This document shows, piece after piece, positions 44,801-53,279 of a stretch of DNA of 64,000 nt. The position numbers and the translations under genes were made by a program. Source of the stretch: Bradyrhizobium guangzhouense (GTDB lineage: Bacteria; Pseudomonadota; Alphaproteobacteria; Rhizobiales; Xanthobacteraceae); the NCBI RefSeq assembly GCF_004114955.1, contig NZ_CP030053.1:5828001-5892000 (forward strand), written 5' to 3'. The notes under the pieces are model-generated. The model saw nothing but the letters and a program-made list of their open reading frames with translations, made no database searches and was not told the origin of the DNA. Positions within the stretch are counted from its first letter, which is position 1. Every line of letters starts with the position of its first letter.

Positions 44801-47800
44801 TCACTTGACGATCACCTTCTTGCCCTCGCCGATGAGCCGCGAAAACTCATCCCGGATACCCTCGAGCGCCTGCTCCAACTGCTCCTCTGTCTCGATGCCC
44901 CCCGAGAAGAACTGGCCGACCGAGACGGTGGCCAGGCGTTCGCCTTCGAGAATCTGATGCATCTTGGCCACGGCGGCCGCCAAGCGGCTTTCGGCCAGCT
45001 CCGCTTCCGACCTCAGATGGCGGATCGTCTGGTTGTTCCAGTTCTTGTCCGCGCACTGCTTGAGATGGCGGGAGATCTCGTCCCGCTGCGCCTCGTCGAG
45101 GCGCTCCCAGCCCGGCGTCTTCGCCAGCACATCGAGGGCGCCCAGATACGCCTTGACGCGGGCATCCAGGGCCGCGTCGTACCGCCGCTTGTACTCGGCC
45201 GCGATGGAGGTGGCCGCCTTCGAGATCGGTCCGATCTCCCGAAAGAACGTCTCCCTGCCCAGCAGGTCGTTCAGGGCCTTGCCTTGCTCCGGATAGACGG
45301 CGTCGAGTTCGGGCTCCTCTTCCAGGGCGGGCATGAGCTTCATGGCGGTCCGGGCATCGGCGATCGCCTTCAAGGCCGAGTCATTAAGGGCGGCGGCGAG
45401 ATCGGAGCCGCGCTTGATCGCATCCTTGAGGCTCTTGTGAGAAGCGTTGAAGGTGAGGATGGCGTTTTCCTCGTTGCCGCGCCGGATGGCCCGCATCTGG
45501 TTGACGGCGCTTTCGAGAACGTCCGCGCCCGGAAGCTGAGCGGACCGCATCGTACCGAGAACGCCATCGAGCCCTTCCTCGTGGCGTTCGACCGCGGCCC
45601 GGATCTCGGCCGCAATCGGCCCCGGCGCCAGTTCCTTGACCTCGTCGCCGAACGTGTCGCGATAGTTCTCGCCGGCTTCGGCGAGGACGGCGAAGTCGAT
45701 CCCCTTCTTCGGCCGGAAAGCGGCGGCCCGGAACATGTTGTTGCCGGAGAAGCAGTCCTTGGCCGCGGTGGTCGTCGCCTGGTCGATCGTTTGCCCTTTG
45801 GAAATTGCCTCGATCTGGCCCGCCCTCAGCAGCGAGAGCGTCAACAGTCGCACGACGTCGAAATCCCAGCCGAAGGGCGGCTTCAGGAACTCGTCCTCCA
45901 GATACTTGCCGGTCACCTGCTCGCCGTAAGCGGCCCGCTGTTCGACCTTCGCAAGGATCTCCGACAGCGGCACCACGTCGGCCCTGAAGACCCGCTTGTT
46001 CTGCTCGTCGCGCAGCAGCTCGAGATGCGAGAACACGGCGGGCAGACCCGAGAGGTTCTCCGCGGTGAGGAGGGCATCGATGCCTTTGGTGACGTCGGCC
46101 TTCTTGGCCGAGGCTTCGGCGAAGCGATTGTAGACGTCCGGCAGAACCTGCTGCAGGACGCCGGTCACCGCCTTCCCGACCTCGGTGACGGTGCCGGCGG
46201 GGCTGCGGTCGTTGCCGCGGAAGAACACCTTGCCGGCCAGGCAGGCCGACTTCAGACGACGGCCCAGCTCCTGCAGGTGATTGCGCTGGCGGACCTTCTC
46301 CTCGGCGATCAGCGCGGTCTCGTCGGCGGTCGGAGTGCCCCGCCCCTTGCGCTTGATCATCTCGTCAGAGCGGAATGCCTCGCGCATCTCGCGCCTGATG
46401 TCCTGGTCGAGCGCGATGCTCCAGAAGACGTCCTTCTGCTGCATCTGGCTGCGCTTGCGCAGGTTCTCCGCGTCCATCAGCGCCTGCTCGGCGTTGTCGG
46501 CGAGTTCCAGGTGGAAGGAGATGTCGCCGGCGACCTCTTCGTTGCCCTCAACCGTCAACCCGGCCTTGAACACCTTGGCGTCGCCCAGCGTGAAGCCGGG
46601 TTGCGGGGCCCAAAAGCCGGCGAGCACGGACGCGAAGAGGCGCCTTTCGTCACCCTTCTTCGGCTCGATGGACGCCCGGGAATTATCCCAGTCGTCTTCC
46701 GCCGGCGTCGGGATCCGGTAGCCGCCCTCACCCTGACGGACCATGAGCGCGCTTTCGAGCTTCGCCAAGGCCTCACGGACCTCGGTCAGCCTGGAATCGG
46801 CGTCCACGCGGTCGACCAGCGCCGCAGCGATGTTCTCCGGCGTCCGGTGGACCGTCCGGACGAACTGCAGGAGGCACACGACCTTCGCCACCGCCTGGGC
46901 CAGCGGATGCTGGACCTTCTGCGGGATGGAGATGATCTTGGCCCGAATGTCGGAATTGATGTTGCCTTCGACCAGATCATACACCTGGTCGAGCCGCACC
47001 AAGGCGCCGATGGGCGCGTCCGCGATCTTGGTGGCCGGGTTGATCAGGAGCTGCTGGGCGAGCTTGATGATGGTCCGGTTCGCGCCGCCAACGTGCTTGC
47101 TGGCGCCGCCTTGCATCCGGAGACCCGAGACAATGTCGATGATCAGGTCGATCTGATAGGGCAGCAACGGATAGAGATCAACGAACCGTTCCCTGGACAG
47201 CGACGGCAACGAGACGTCGGCGGTGATCTTGGAGTTGAGATCGAGGCGAGCCCGATTGTCGTCGTAGAGCTTGCCGAGCGCGGTCTCCGCGGCGGCGTTC
47301 TTCGCCAGCACGCGGCGGCTGGTGACTTCGGAGATATCGGACGGCTCGAGGTGGACCTGGAGCGGGAAACGATCCATGAGCTTCGGCAGCTCGATCCTGC
47401 GGTCATCGAGGCCGCTGACCACTTCGCTCAGCCGTTCCTGGGAAGTGACCGCGATCCAATACTTGCCGCGCCCTTTGACGCCGAGCTGCTGCACGATGGC
47501 CTGCAAGTCGAGCATCTTCTGGGTGTCCCTGGCGACGAACTGACCGACTTCGTCGACGACGAAGATCAGCGAGCGTCCCGGCTTGCGGCGCTTCATCAGC
47601 TCTACGATCCGGTCGGCCAGACGGCCCGGCGTGATATCGATCTTCGGACGTCCCTTGGACCACGAATCCGCCATCGGATACGTCGCCGGTTCGAGCTTGT
47701 GCAGAACGGCGCTCGCCTGGTTGAGGGCGAAGATCGGCAGGTTCTTCTGTGCATCCCAGGATTTGCCGTGAAGCTCCTGGAACACCTTCTTGAACTCGTC

Positions 47801-48340
47801 GAGACGTCCCTCGCCCTCGAGTGCGATCTCCAGCTCGGCCGGGTCGATCTCTTTGGCGTAGCCCAGACTCCCCAAGAACAGCCGGTACATGATCTCGGTC
47901 AGCATCTGATTGCCGGTCCGGATGCCCCTGTCGGTCGAGACATCGAAGATGACCGTGTGCGTTGGGATCTTCTCGTTGATGGTCTTGAGGACGACCGAAA
48001 GCTTCGGGTCGTTGGCGCGGGTGGAGAACCGCTCGGCGGCGGGGACGCCGAGAACGTCGCGATCCTCGATCGCGAGTCCCAGCACCTTGGCGAAGCTCGA
48101 CTTGCCCGAACCGAAGAAGCCGGAGATCCAGATCGCGACGCCCTCGTGGGGCTTCTGGGGTGTCTCCTGGTAGCGCTCCAGAACGTGAACGTAGTGCTTC
48201 TTGATCGCGTCCGTGACCACGTACTCGTCGATTTCGGATGCGATGATCTCCGACGAGGTCTGGTCGACCTTGATGACCTCCTCGATCTGCCGAGTGATGT
48301 CGCTTGCGAACAGTGATGCGATCTTGGCCACGTTGTTCAT
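44801..48340 (-). CDS. brxC: BREX ATPase BrxC
   Basis: 1,179 residues. The P-loop is GFFGSGKSSFAKVL (residues 74-87) and the Walker B-like segment is SLIFVVDEVGQFVA. Length and layout match BrxC/PglY proteins of BREX systems, large ATPases thought to drive the blocking of phage replication. The gene starts 3 bp after brxB and is followed by pglX after 10 bp. A 1,187-residue open frame on the opposite strand is an artefact of GC-rich codon use. Confidence 0.94.
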   Translation of the reverse strand: MNNVAKIASLFASDITRQIEEVIKVDQTSSEIIASEIDEYVVTDAIKKHYVHVLERYQETPQKPHEGVAIWISGFFGSGKSSFAKVLGLAIEDRDVLGVPAAERFSTRANDPKLSVVLKTINEKIPTHTVIFDVSTDRGIRTGNQMLTEIMYRLFLGSLGYAKEIDPAELEIALEGEGRLDEFKKVFQELHGKSWDAQKNLPIFALNQASAVLHKLEPATYPMADSWSKGRPKIDITPGRLADRIVELMKRRKPGRSLIFVVDEVGQFVARDTQKMLDLQAIVQQLGVKGRGKYWIAVTSQERLSEVVSGLDDRRIELPKLMDRFPLQVHLEPSDISEVTSRRVLAKNAAAETALGKLYDDNRARLDLNSKITADVSLPSLSRERFVDLYPLLPYQIDLIIDIVSGLRMQGGASKHVGGANRTIIKLAQQLLINPATKIADAPIGALVRLDQVYDLVEGNINSDIRAKIISIPQKVQHPLAQAVAKVVCLLQFVRTVHRTPENIAAALVDRVDADSRLTEVREALAKLESALMVRQGEGGYRIPTPAEDDWDNSRASIEPKKGDERRLFASVLAGFWAPQPGFTLGDAKVFKAGLTVEGNEEVAGDISFHLELADNAEQALMDAENLRKRSQMQQKDVFWSIALDQDIRREMREAFRSDEMIKRKGRGTPTADETALIAEEKVRQRNHLQELGRRLKSACLAGKVFFRGNDRSPAGTVTEVGKAVTGVLQQVLPDVYNRFAEASAKKADVTKGIDALLTAENLSGLPAVFSHLELLRDEQNKRVFRADVVPLSEILAKVEQRAAYGEQVTGKYLEDEFLKPPFGWDFDVVRLLTLSLLRAGQIEAISKGQTIDQATTTAAKDCFSGNNMFRAAAFRPKKGIDFAVLAEAGENYRDTFGDEVKELAPGPIAAEIRAAVERHEEGLDGVLGTMRSAQLPGADVLESAVNQMRAIRRGNEENAILTFNASHKSLKDAIKRGSDLAAALNDSALKAIADARTAMKLMPALEEEPELDAVYPEQGKALNDLLGRETFFREIGPISKAATSIAAEYKRRYDAALDARVKAYLGALDVLAKTPGWERLDEAQRDEISRHLKQCADKNWNNQTIRHLRSEAELAESRLAAAVAKMHQILEGERLATVSVGQFFSGGIETEEQLEQALEGIRDEFSRLIGEGKKVIVK

Positions 48341-48343
48341 TCC

Positions 48344-48919
48344 TCAGAAGATCTTCGGTCGATAGTTATGCTCGGCATCGAGCTCGCTCATGAAGCGAAG
48401 GCCGGAAGCCCCGTCGAGGTCGCCCGGATAGAACAGGATGGTCGGCACGTGCACGCGTCCCTTCAGCTGCTCCAACAGCGAGAAGGTTCGGTAGACCGGA
48501 AAGAGAGCACCGGTGCGGGAAATCAAGACAACATCCTTCTTGGGATCGGGGTCTTCCGGCATGCGAGCGGCGACGAGATCCACCAAGGGCGCATATTCCT
48601 CAAGGAGGTTGGAGATCGTCCGAACAGTGTCCTCGACCGTTCCCGCCCGCTCCGCCTCGTACCAATCTTCGAGCGGGAGCTGCGAGGTCATGGCGGCCGA
48701 AAGACATTCCGCCAGCGAGATGCGCGTCACGCGCTTGCCCTTCTGGGTCAGGCGGGTGGTCAGCAGAGTCAACTCCCGCCGCAGCGGGTACTCCTGCTCG
48801 GGATCGTACCGGAAGAGCGCGTACGGCATGTCGTGGTAGGCGCTGATCTTCGCGCGCGGATCCGCGGCCACCAAATGCGGCTCAAGGTCGTTCCGAAGGC
48901 GCTTCTCGAAATCGGTCAT
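48344..48919 (-). CDS. brxB: BREX protein BrxB (DUF1788)
   Basis: 191 residues, the standard size of DUF1788 proteins. The family pattern is visible: MTDFEKRLRNDLEPHL, an aromatic PYALFRYDPEQEY segment, and late VVLISRTGALFPVYRTFSLLEQLKG with PTILFYPGDLDG. The ATG at 48919 overlaps the brxA stop (ATGA). BrxB is required for BREX defence in tested systems, with unknown biochemistry. Confidence 0.92.
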   Translation of the reverse strand: MTDFEKRLRNDLEPHLVAADPRAKISAYHDMPYALFRYDPEQEYPLRRELTLLTTRLTQKGKRVTRISLAECLSAAMTSQLPLEDWYEAERAGTVEDTVRTISNLLEEYAPLVDLVAARMPEDPDPKKDVVLISRTGALFPVYRTFSLLEQLKGRVHVPTILFYPGDLDGASGLRFMSELDAEHNYRPKIF

Positions 48920-49686
48920 GCGGCAGCCCTCTCGGCGCACTCCAGCGCGCTCTTAAACGGAAGCCCCACCTGCGCGATGTTGCCCGCCACCTCGTAGTTC
49001 AGCCGCTTGTACTGGTGGAGACGCAAAAGCGCGACATGGACATCCGTCGGAGCCATGTAGGCCAGACGCCAGAGCCGACTCGACAGCATCTTGGTGGTGT
49101 TGCCTTCAAGGTCGCTGATCATGTGGACGTAGAACATCGTCACGTCGTCGCTCATCGCGATGGACGCGAACGTTTTCGTCGGCCCGTCGCCGGCCAGCAT
49201 GCCGAGATCGACCGCCATTCTGAGCAGGTCCCGAGCGCTACGGAGCTGCCCGTACTCGGAAAGCGGCTTGGCCTTGGGGCCGCGAGAGGCAGCGGACTTT
49301 TCGATGAAGGGACGCACGTCCTCCGACCGTATCTGATAGCGCCCTTTCCCATGCTCATTGAACAGCCATCCCAGCGCGAAATCGTGGAACGGCTGCTCTG
49401 TGACGCCGATCCACAGCCGCAAGCAGTCGCGCCAGTCGACGAGAGACATGCCCCGCTTGGCCAGCACGATCAGAGGACGCACATGTTCGACGTCGCGCAG
49501 CCGGCGCTTCAAGGTGGCGCGGACCTCCCGCTCCCAGCCGGCGGTCTTGTGCCTGCCGGAAAGAGCCGACTTCAGGTTGTCGGCAGCCGACAAGCCGTCA
49601 TCCCACGCAGCAAAGAGCTCGTAGGTCTCTTGGGCCAGCACCCCCTTCCGCAGGAGACGCTGCGACCATTCGGGGCGGATCTTCAT
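48916..49686 (-). CDS. brxA: BREX protein BrxA (DUF1819)
   Basis: 256 residues. The family features are a helical, positively charged protein with NERW-like LLKGVL start (WSQRLLRKGVLAQET), the conserved segment RDCLRLWIGVTEQPFHDFALGWLF in its middle and YVHMISDLEGNTTKMLSSRLWR later. BrxA proteins bind DNA in characterised systems. The ATG at 49686 overlaps the preceding stop (ATGA); the longer frame to 50223 mirrors the upstream gene. Confidence 0.9.
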   Translation of the reverse strand: MKIRPEWSQRLLRKGVLAQETYELFAAWDDGLSAADNLKSALSGRHKTAGWEREVRATLKRRLRDVEHVRPLIVLAKRGMSLVDWRDCLRLWIGVTEQPFHDFALGWLFNEHGKGRYQIRSEDVRPFIEKSAASRGPKAKPLSEYGQLRSARDLLRMAVDLGMLAGDGPTKTFASIAMSDDVTMFYVHMISDLEGNTTKMLSSRLWRLAYMAPTDVHVALLRLHQYKRLNYEVAGNIAQVGLPFKSALECAERAAA

Positions 49687-50261
49687 GCGTCGGCCTTCCG
49701 CGCATAAGGGACGACCAGGCCGCCGGGCACGCTGGCGGAGAACGAGAGCGCCAGCAAGGCAACGGCGCTCCGCCGCCCGTTGAACTTCTCGGGGATCTGG
49801 ATCGACCGTCCGTCGGACGACTTCTTGCTCTTGCCGTGTGCCTCGATCTCCGCATCCGTGACCAGATCGAAATCCTTGAGGACGGACGGAACGTCGTTGA
49901 ACTTCAGGCCGGCGACGCGCTCGAAGAACGGCTGCCACGTCCCGGCCGCGTCGAGCCAGCTTTCCCAGATCGAATCCAGACGGTCTTCGAGATCGTCGGT
50001 GAGGCGCCAGAGGGTAACCGACCCAGGCGGATCGAATATCTCCGCGCAACGGGCGGCGGCGACCATCTGCACTGACTTCGCCTGAGCAAAATAGTGCGTC
50101 CTCGGAAATCCTCGGCGCAGCACGATCGCGCCCGGGCGCCCGAGTTGCCCTTGCGAGTTCCACCAGCGGGCGCAATCCATTTCGCCCAGACGTGCCACGA
50201 CCGTCCTCAGCCTCATCAGCCAAGCGAGATCGATATCATTGTAAGTGTCGGCGGCCCCCAT
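49683..50261 (-). CDS. BrxE-like protein
   Basis: 192 residues. The N-terminal segment (RLGEMDCARWWNSQGQLGR followed by RGFPRTHYFAQAKSVQ) and the position directly before brxA resemble BrxE, the first gene of type 6 BREX loci. I assign this from memory of the family and from context, so it is tentative. The ATG at 50261 is 8 bp after the regulator gene and in the expected spacing; the frame extended to 50639 mirrors that gene. BrxE is unusual in an operon that ends with brxL. Confidence 0.55.
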   Translation of the reverse strand: MGAADTYNDIDLAWLMRLRTVVARLGEMDCARWWNSQGQLGRPGAIVLRRGFPRTHYFAQAKSVQMVAAARCAEIFDPPGSVTLWRLTDDLEDRLDSIWESWLDAAGTWQPFFERVAGLKFNDVPSVLKDFDLVTDAEIEAHGKSKKSSDGRSIQIPEKFNGRRSAVALLALSFSASVPGGLVVPYARKADA

Positions 50262-50269
50262 ATCGACCG

Positions 50270-50467
50270 CTACCGTTTGCCGGCGCGATGCCGCTCGAGC
50301 CACTCCTTGGCGGCGGTCTCCAGCACCTGGGACGCGGTCCTGTCCAGTTCGGCGGCCGCGACCTTTATGGCCCGGATTACGTCCGGATCCATCGACGACA
50401 GGAACTGCTTCTTTTCGCCGTCCGGGGGCTTTCTTCCCCGTTTTGCGTCCGCCTTCTTTTCCGCCAT
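50270..50467 (-). CDS. Small ribbon-helix-helix-type regulator, first gene of the BREX operon
   Basis: 65 residues. After a Lys/Arg-rich arm (AEKKADAKRGRKPPDGEKKQ), the sequence FLSSMDPDVIRAIKVAAAELDRTASQVLETAAKEWL has the beta-strand, helix, helix pattern of Arc/CopG-like DNA-binding proteins (given here in two overlapping views: FLSSMDPDVIRAIKVAAAEL and DRTASQVLETAAKEWL). The ATG at 50467 was chosen because the arm starts there. A perfect inverted repeat about 180 bp upstream is the likely binding site, so it may regulate the defence operon it heads. Confidence 0.7.
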   Translation of the reverse strand: MAEKKADAKRGRKPPDGEKKQFLSSMDPDVIRAIKVAAAELDRTASQVLETAAKEWLERHRAGKR

Positions 50468-50644
50468 TACCCTGCCCGCGCGTTGTGCGTCCCACGGAAT
50501 CGTCCCATGGGTTGCGGGTTGCAGCAAGAGTCCGGGGCCGGCCGCCGGCGTTTTTCCCCTTCAATCGGCGGTTTTTTATCGATCCCAAAACGGAACATCC
50601 CTCTGAAATAACGGCAATTTCGCCGAGGCGGAAGCTCAATCCTT

Positions 50645-50669
50645 ATAGACCTATATGAAATAGGTCTAT
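50645..50669. promoter_or_regulatory. 10-bp inverted repeat between the divergent BREX and accessory operons
   Basis: ATAGACCTAT and ATAGGTCTAT are perfect inverted copies around the 5-base centre ATGAA, in the gene-free AT-rich segment 50468-50737. It is the best candidate operator for the ribbon-helix-helix protein, in a place where it could control both the BREX block (leftward) and the accessory block (rightward). Confidence 0.6.
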
Positions 50670-50737
50670 TGATCCTATTGACTCTGGTTAAATGTTCCTG
50701 TTTTGTTCGTGTATAACGGTAGGCGTTGAGGTCGGTC

Positions 50738-51280
50738 ATGTCGGGCGTCGTTGGAAACTGGAGGGTCGAGCTCATCGAGGCTCACCGCGACCTCTTCCAG
50801 CCGCCGGCCGACTTCCCGGGCGCGGCTCAGGGCTCCCCCGAGTGCGGTGCCGGCTGGCGCGATCTCATCGACCGCTGCTGCGTCCGGATCCGGGAGGTGC
50901 TGGAAACCGAGGGCGGCACCTTCCAGTTCACGCAGATCAAAGAGAAGTACGCCAGCATCAGGATGTACTGGACCGGCCGTCTCTCTCCCGAAGCGAGCGC
51001 CCGCGTCGAGAAGGCGATCGACTTGGCCGAGGCCCGCAGCGCCTGCACCTGCGATGTCTGCGGCGAGGAGGGTCGCCTTCGCGGCGACGCCTGGCTGGCG
51101 ACGCGCTGCGAGGCGCACGCGGAGGGCCTTCCGCCGGTCGAGCGGCGGCCCGGATTCGAGAACGTGTACATGGTCCGTCACTTCGCCGATGGCAGGCACT
51201 TCATCACATGCCGCCGATACGACCGCCAGAACGACGTTTTTGTCGACGTCGACCCGACTTCTCTGGGCATCGAGGAGTAG
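50738..51280 (+). CDS. Hypothetical protein, tandem paralogue 1
   Basis: 180 residues. It shares its whole layout with the next gene: WRVELIEAHRDLFQPP at the start, CGAGWRDLIDRCCVRI, TQIKEKYASIRMYWTG, then RSACTCDVCGEEGRL, a cysteine-rich segment that may bind zinc. The ATG at 50738 has GAGG in front; a TTG at 50726 is less likely. Family function is unknown; related short proteins with QVKEKFGxLRxY occur in phages and islands. Confidence 0.68.
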   Translation: MSGVVGNWRVELIEAHRDLFQPPADFPGAAQGSPECGAGWRDLIDRCCVRIREVLETEGGTFQFTQIKEKYASIRMYWTGRLSPEASARVEKAIDLAEARSACTCDVCGEEGRLRGDAWLATRCEAHAEGLPPVERRPGFENVYMVRHFADGRHFITCRRYDRQNDVFVDVDPTSLGIEE

Positions 51281-51284
51281 CGAG

Positions 51285-51818
51285 ATGGCGAACGTTCACG
51301 ATTGGCGAGTCGAACTCATCGAGGCGCATTCCGCGCTCTTCCAGCCGCCGAAGGGACATCCGGAGCGCGCCAGCGGCTATCCGTGGTGCGAGCAGGGGTG
51401 GCAGGGCCTCCTCGAACGCATGTGCAGCCGGATCGAGGCAGCTCTTCGACATGGCGAGCGCATTCACTTCTCACAGGTGAAGGAGAAGTTCGGCGAACTG
51501 CGTGTCTACTGGCGCGGCGAGGTATCGCCCGAGACCGCAGACAGGATCATGCACGCCATTTCGCTGGCCCGGGCGCGGTCGGCCTGCACCTGCGAGGAAT
51601 GCGGCGACGAAGGGCGGCTCTACAACAAGAGCGGCTTCTACATGACTCGCTGCTCTCAGCACGCCCAGGGCGTGGAGGTACCGGCCGAACCCGGCCGGGA
51701 AAACGTGCACTTGGTGAGACGCAACTGGGGTACGTCCAACGTCTACTACGCGCACTACGACCGCGAGCGCGACACGCTGACCGAGTTGCCGCCGCCCTCG
51801 CCGAAGCAGGAGGGCTGA
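51285..51818 (+). CDS. Hypothetical protein, tandem paralogue 2
   Basis: 177 residues, clearly homologous to the preceding gene: DWRVELIEAHSALFQPP, CEQGWQGLLERMCSRI, SQVKEKFGELRVYWRG and RSACTCEECGDEGRL align position by position. The start has GAGGAG 9 bases upstream and lies 4 bp behind the first copy, so the pair arose by tandem duplication and is probably cotranscribed. Two copies have diverged considerably, suggesting separate jobs or a heteromer. Function unknown. Confidence 0.68.
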   Translation: MANVHDWRVELIEAHSALFQPPKGHPERASGYPWCEQGWQGLLERMCSRIEAALRHGERIHFSQVKEKFGELRVYWRGEVSPETADRIMHAISLARARSACTCEECGDEGRLYNKSGFYMTRCSQHAQGVEVPAEPGRENVHLVRRNWGTSNVYYAHYDRERDTLTELPPPSPKQEG

Positions 51819-51819
51819 C

Positions 51820-52599
51820 ATGCGTCTATGGCCCATGTCCGATCTCCATCTTGAATTGACCCGCGGCTGGGACCTGCCGTCGGGAGACGCGCGTCCTGAT
51901 TTCGACGTGATGATCGTCGCCGGCGACCTGGCCCCTCGCATGGAGAGAGGCGTCGCCTGGCTGCGAGAGCGCGTGCAGGACCGGCCCGTGCTTTACATTC
52001 CGGGCAACCACGAATTCTACGGCTGCGACATCGACAGGACAGTCGAGAAGGCGCGCGCCACAGCGGCAGGGACGAACATTCACGTGCTGCAGAACGATGT
52101 CTTCATCATCGACGACATCACCTTCCTCGGCGCCACCATGTGGACCGACTTCGACCTGTTCGACGACCCAGCCTATGCGATGATGGTCGCCGGCGGCGTC
52201 ATGAACGACTACCGGAAGATCAGGCACGGCAACTACGAATTCCGCCTGCGCCCGGAGCACACGCTGTCGCGCCACCTGCAATCGCGCGACTTCATCGCGC
52301 GCGAGCTACGCAAGGGCGGCCGACACGTCGTCATTAGCCACCACGGTCCGGTGCCCCAAGCAATGAAGCGCGGCTTCGAGCGTGACATCTCGTCGGCCGC
52401 CTATTGCAGCGACCTCCGCGACCTCATCCGCGAGGGCGCGCCGGAACTCTGGATCTACGGTCACACGCACGAGTCTCGCGACCTGGAGATCCGCAGCACG
52501 CGCCTGGTCAGCAACGCGAAGGGCTACGGCCCGTGGCCCGGCGCGCAGAGCAGCTGGGACAATCCCGACTTCGACGACAAGCTCATCATCGAGATCTGA
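51820..52599 (+). CDS. Calcineurin-like metallophosphoesterase
   Basis: 259 residues with all metal-binding blocks: SDLHLE at residues 7-12, VAGDLAP, PGNHEFYG, VISHHGPVP and WIYGHTHES. This is a two-metal phosphoesterase; the substrate (nucleic acid, nucleotide or protein phosphate) is not readable. The start is 1 base after the preceding stop. Stand-alone enzymes of this type are common in phages and islands. Confidence 0.88.
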   Translation: MRLWPMSDLHLELTRGWDLPSGDARPDFDVMIVAGDLAPRMERGVAWLRERVQDRPVLYIPGNHEFYGCDIDRTVEKARATAAGTNIHVLQNDVFIIDDITFLGATMWTDFDLFDDPAYAMMVAGGVMNDYRKIRHGNYEFRLRPEHTLSRHLQSRDFIARELRKGGRHVVISHHGPVPQAMKRGFERDISSAAYCSDLRDLIREGAPELWIYGHTHESRDLEIRSTRLVSNAKGYGPWPGAQSSWDNPDFDDKLIIEI

Positions 52600-52682
52600 A
52601 AGGAACGGCCAGCCATGGATACCGACAGCCAAAAGCACACCGAGAGCCTGCCCATTCCTTTCATGTCCTCGGATGCTTTCTC

Positions 52683-53279
52683 ATGTTCCGTCCCCGCGCC
52701 CGCAGCGGCCATCCCCACCTCTTCTCGTCCGCAAAAACTGCGGCCCCGGTCCCCGCTCGCCACCCTGCGCTCCGAGAGGCGCTCGTGCACGCGTCGCTCG
52801 ATCCGGCGGTCCGCGAAATCTCATACGTTGCGACGGCGCATGCTGGGTCCCCGCAAGTAAGCGTCGAGATCGACGCGGTCATCCTGACGCGGGAGGACGG
52901 GCGCCTCCACCTCGACGTCGTACCTGCGCGCCGCGTCCGCGATCTCGATACCGAAGGCCTCGTCCAGATCGCTCTGCGCGAACTCGGCCTACAGCAACTC
53001 GTCGTCACTGCGGAGGACCTGCGGGCCGAGCCCCGCAGATCGAATGCGCGCCTGGTGTGGTCCTACAAGGACCGACCGGTGCCCGTCCCGCTGCGCCTTA
53101 GCATCCTGACGGTCCTTGCCGACGACGGACCGATGCAGCTGGGCGCCCTGCTCGAGACAATCCGTGTCGGCCAAGACCCCTCGCCTGCGGTCATGGCGCT
53201 CGCGTGCGCCGACCTCCTCGAAATCGATCTGATGTCAGGACCGCTCGGTCCATCCACCATGGTGAGAACCCGCACATGA
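52683..53279 (+). CDS. Hypothetical protein, possibly a degenerate TnsA/restriction-fold protein
   Basis: 198 residues. A region VSVEIDAVILTREDGRLHLDVVPARRV resembles strands 2-3 of a PD-(D/E)xK nuclease (Asp, then an acidic strand end) but the E-x-K is replaced by D-V-V-P-A, so catalysis is doubtful. The C-terminal part (VPLRLSILTVLADDGPMQLG and onward) looks like a winged helix. The assignment to a TnsA-like fold is inference. Start uncertain: no ribosome site precedes ATG 52683, while a better site precedes another frame at 52615. It overlaps the next gene by 4 bp (ATGA). Confidence 0.5.
   Translation: MFRPRARSGHPHLFSSAKTAAPVPARHPALREALVHASLDPAVREISYVATAHAGSPQVSVEIDAVILTREDGRLHLDVVPARRVRDLDTEGLVQIALRELGLQQLVVTAEDLRAEPRRSNARLVWSYKDRPVPVPLRLSILTVLADDGPMQLGALLETIRVGQDPSPAVMALACADLLEIDLMSGPLGPSTMVRTRT

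Noticed and set aside
44753..48316. A 1,187-residue open frame on the plus strand opposite brxC
   Set aside because: GC-rich codon use keeps the antisense frame open; the product lacks domains, and the minus strand holds a perfect BrxC with P-loop.
50468..50639. Longer versions of the BrxE-like gene and the ribbon-helix-helix gene
   Set aside because: The extensions overlap each other and the operator region and are low-complexity.
52615..52860. An 81-residue gene with a good ribosome site (AAAGGAAC)
   Set aside because: The product becomes a low-complexity Arg/Ser chain typical of a wrong frame; the overlapping 52683 frame is protein-like. A short leader peptide is not excluded.
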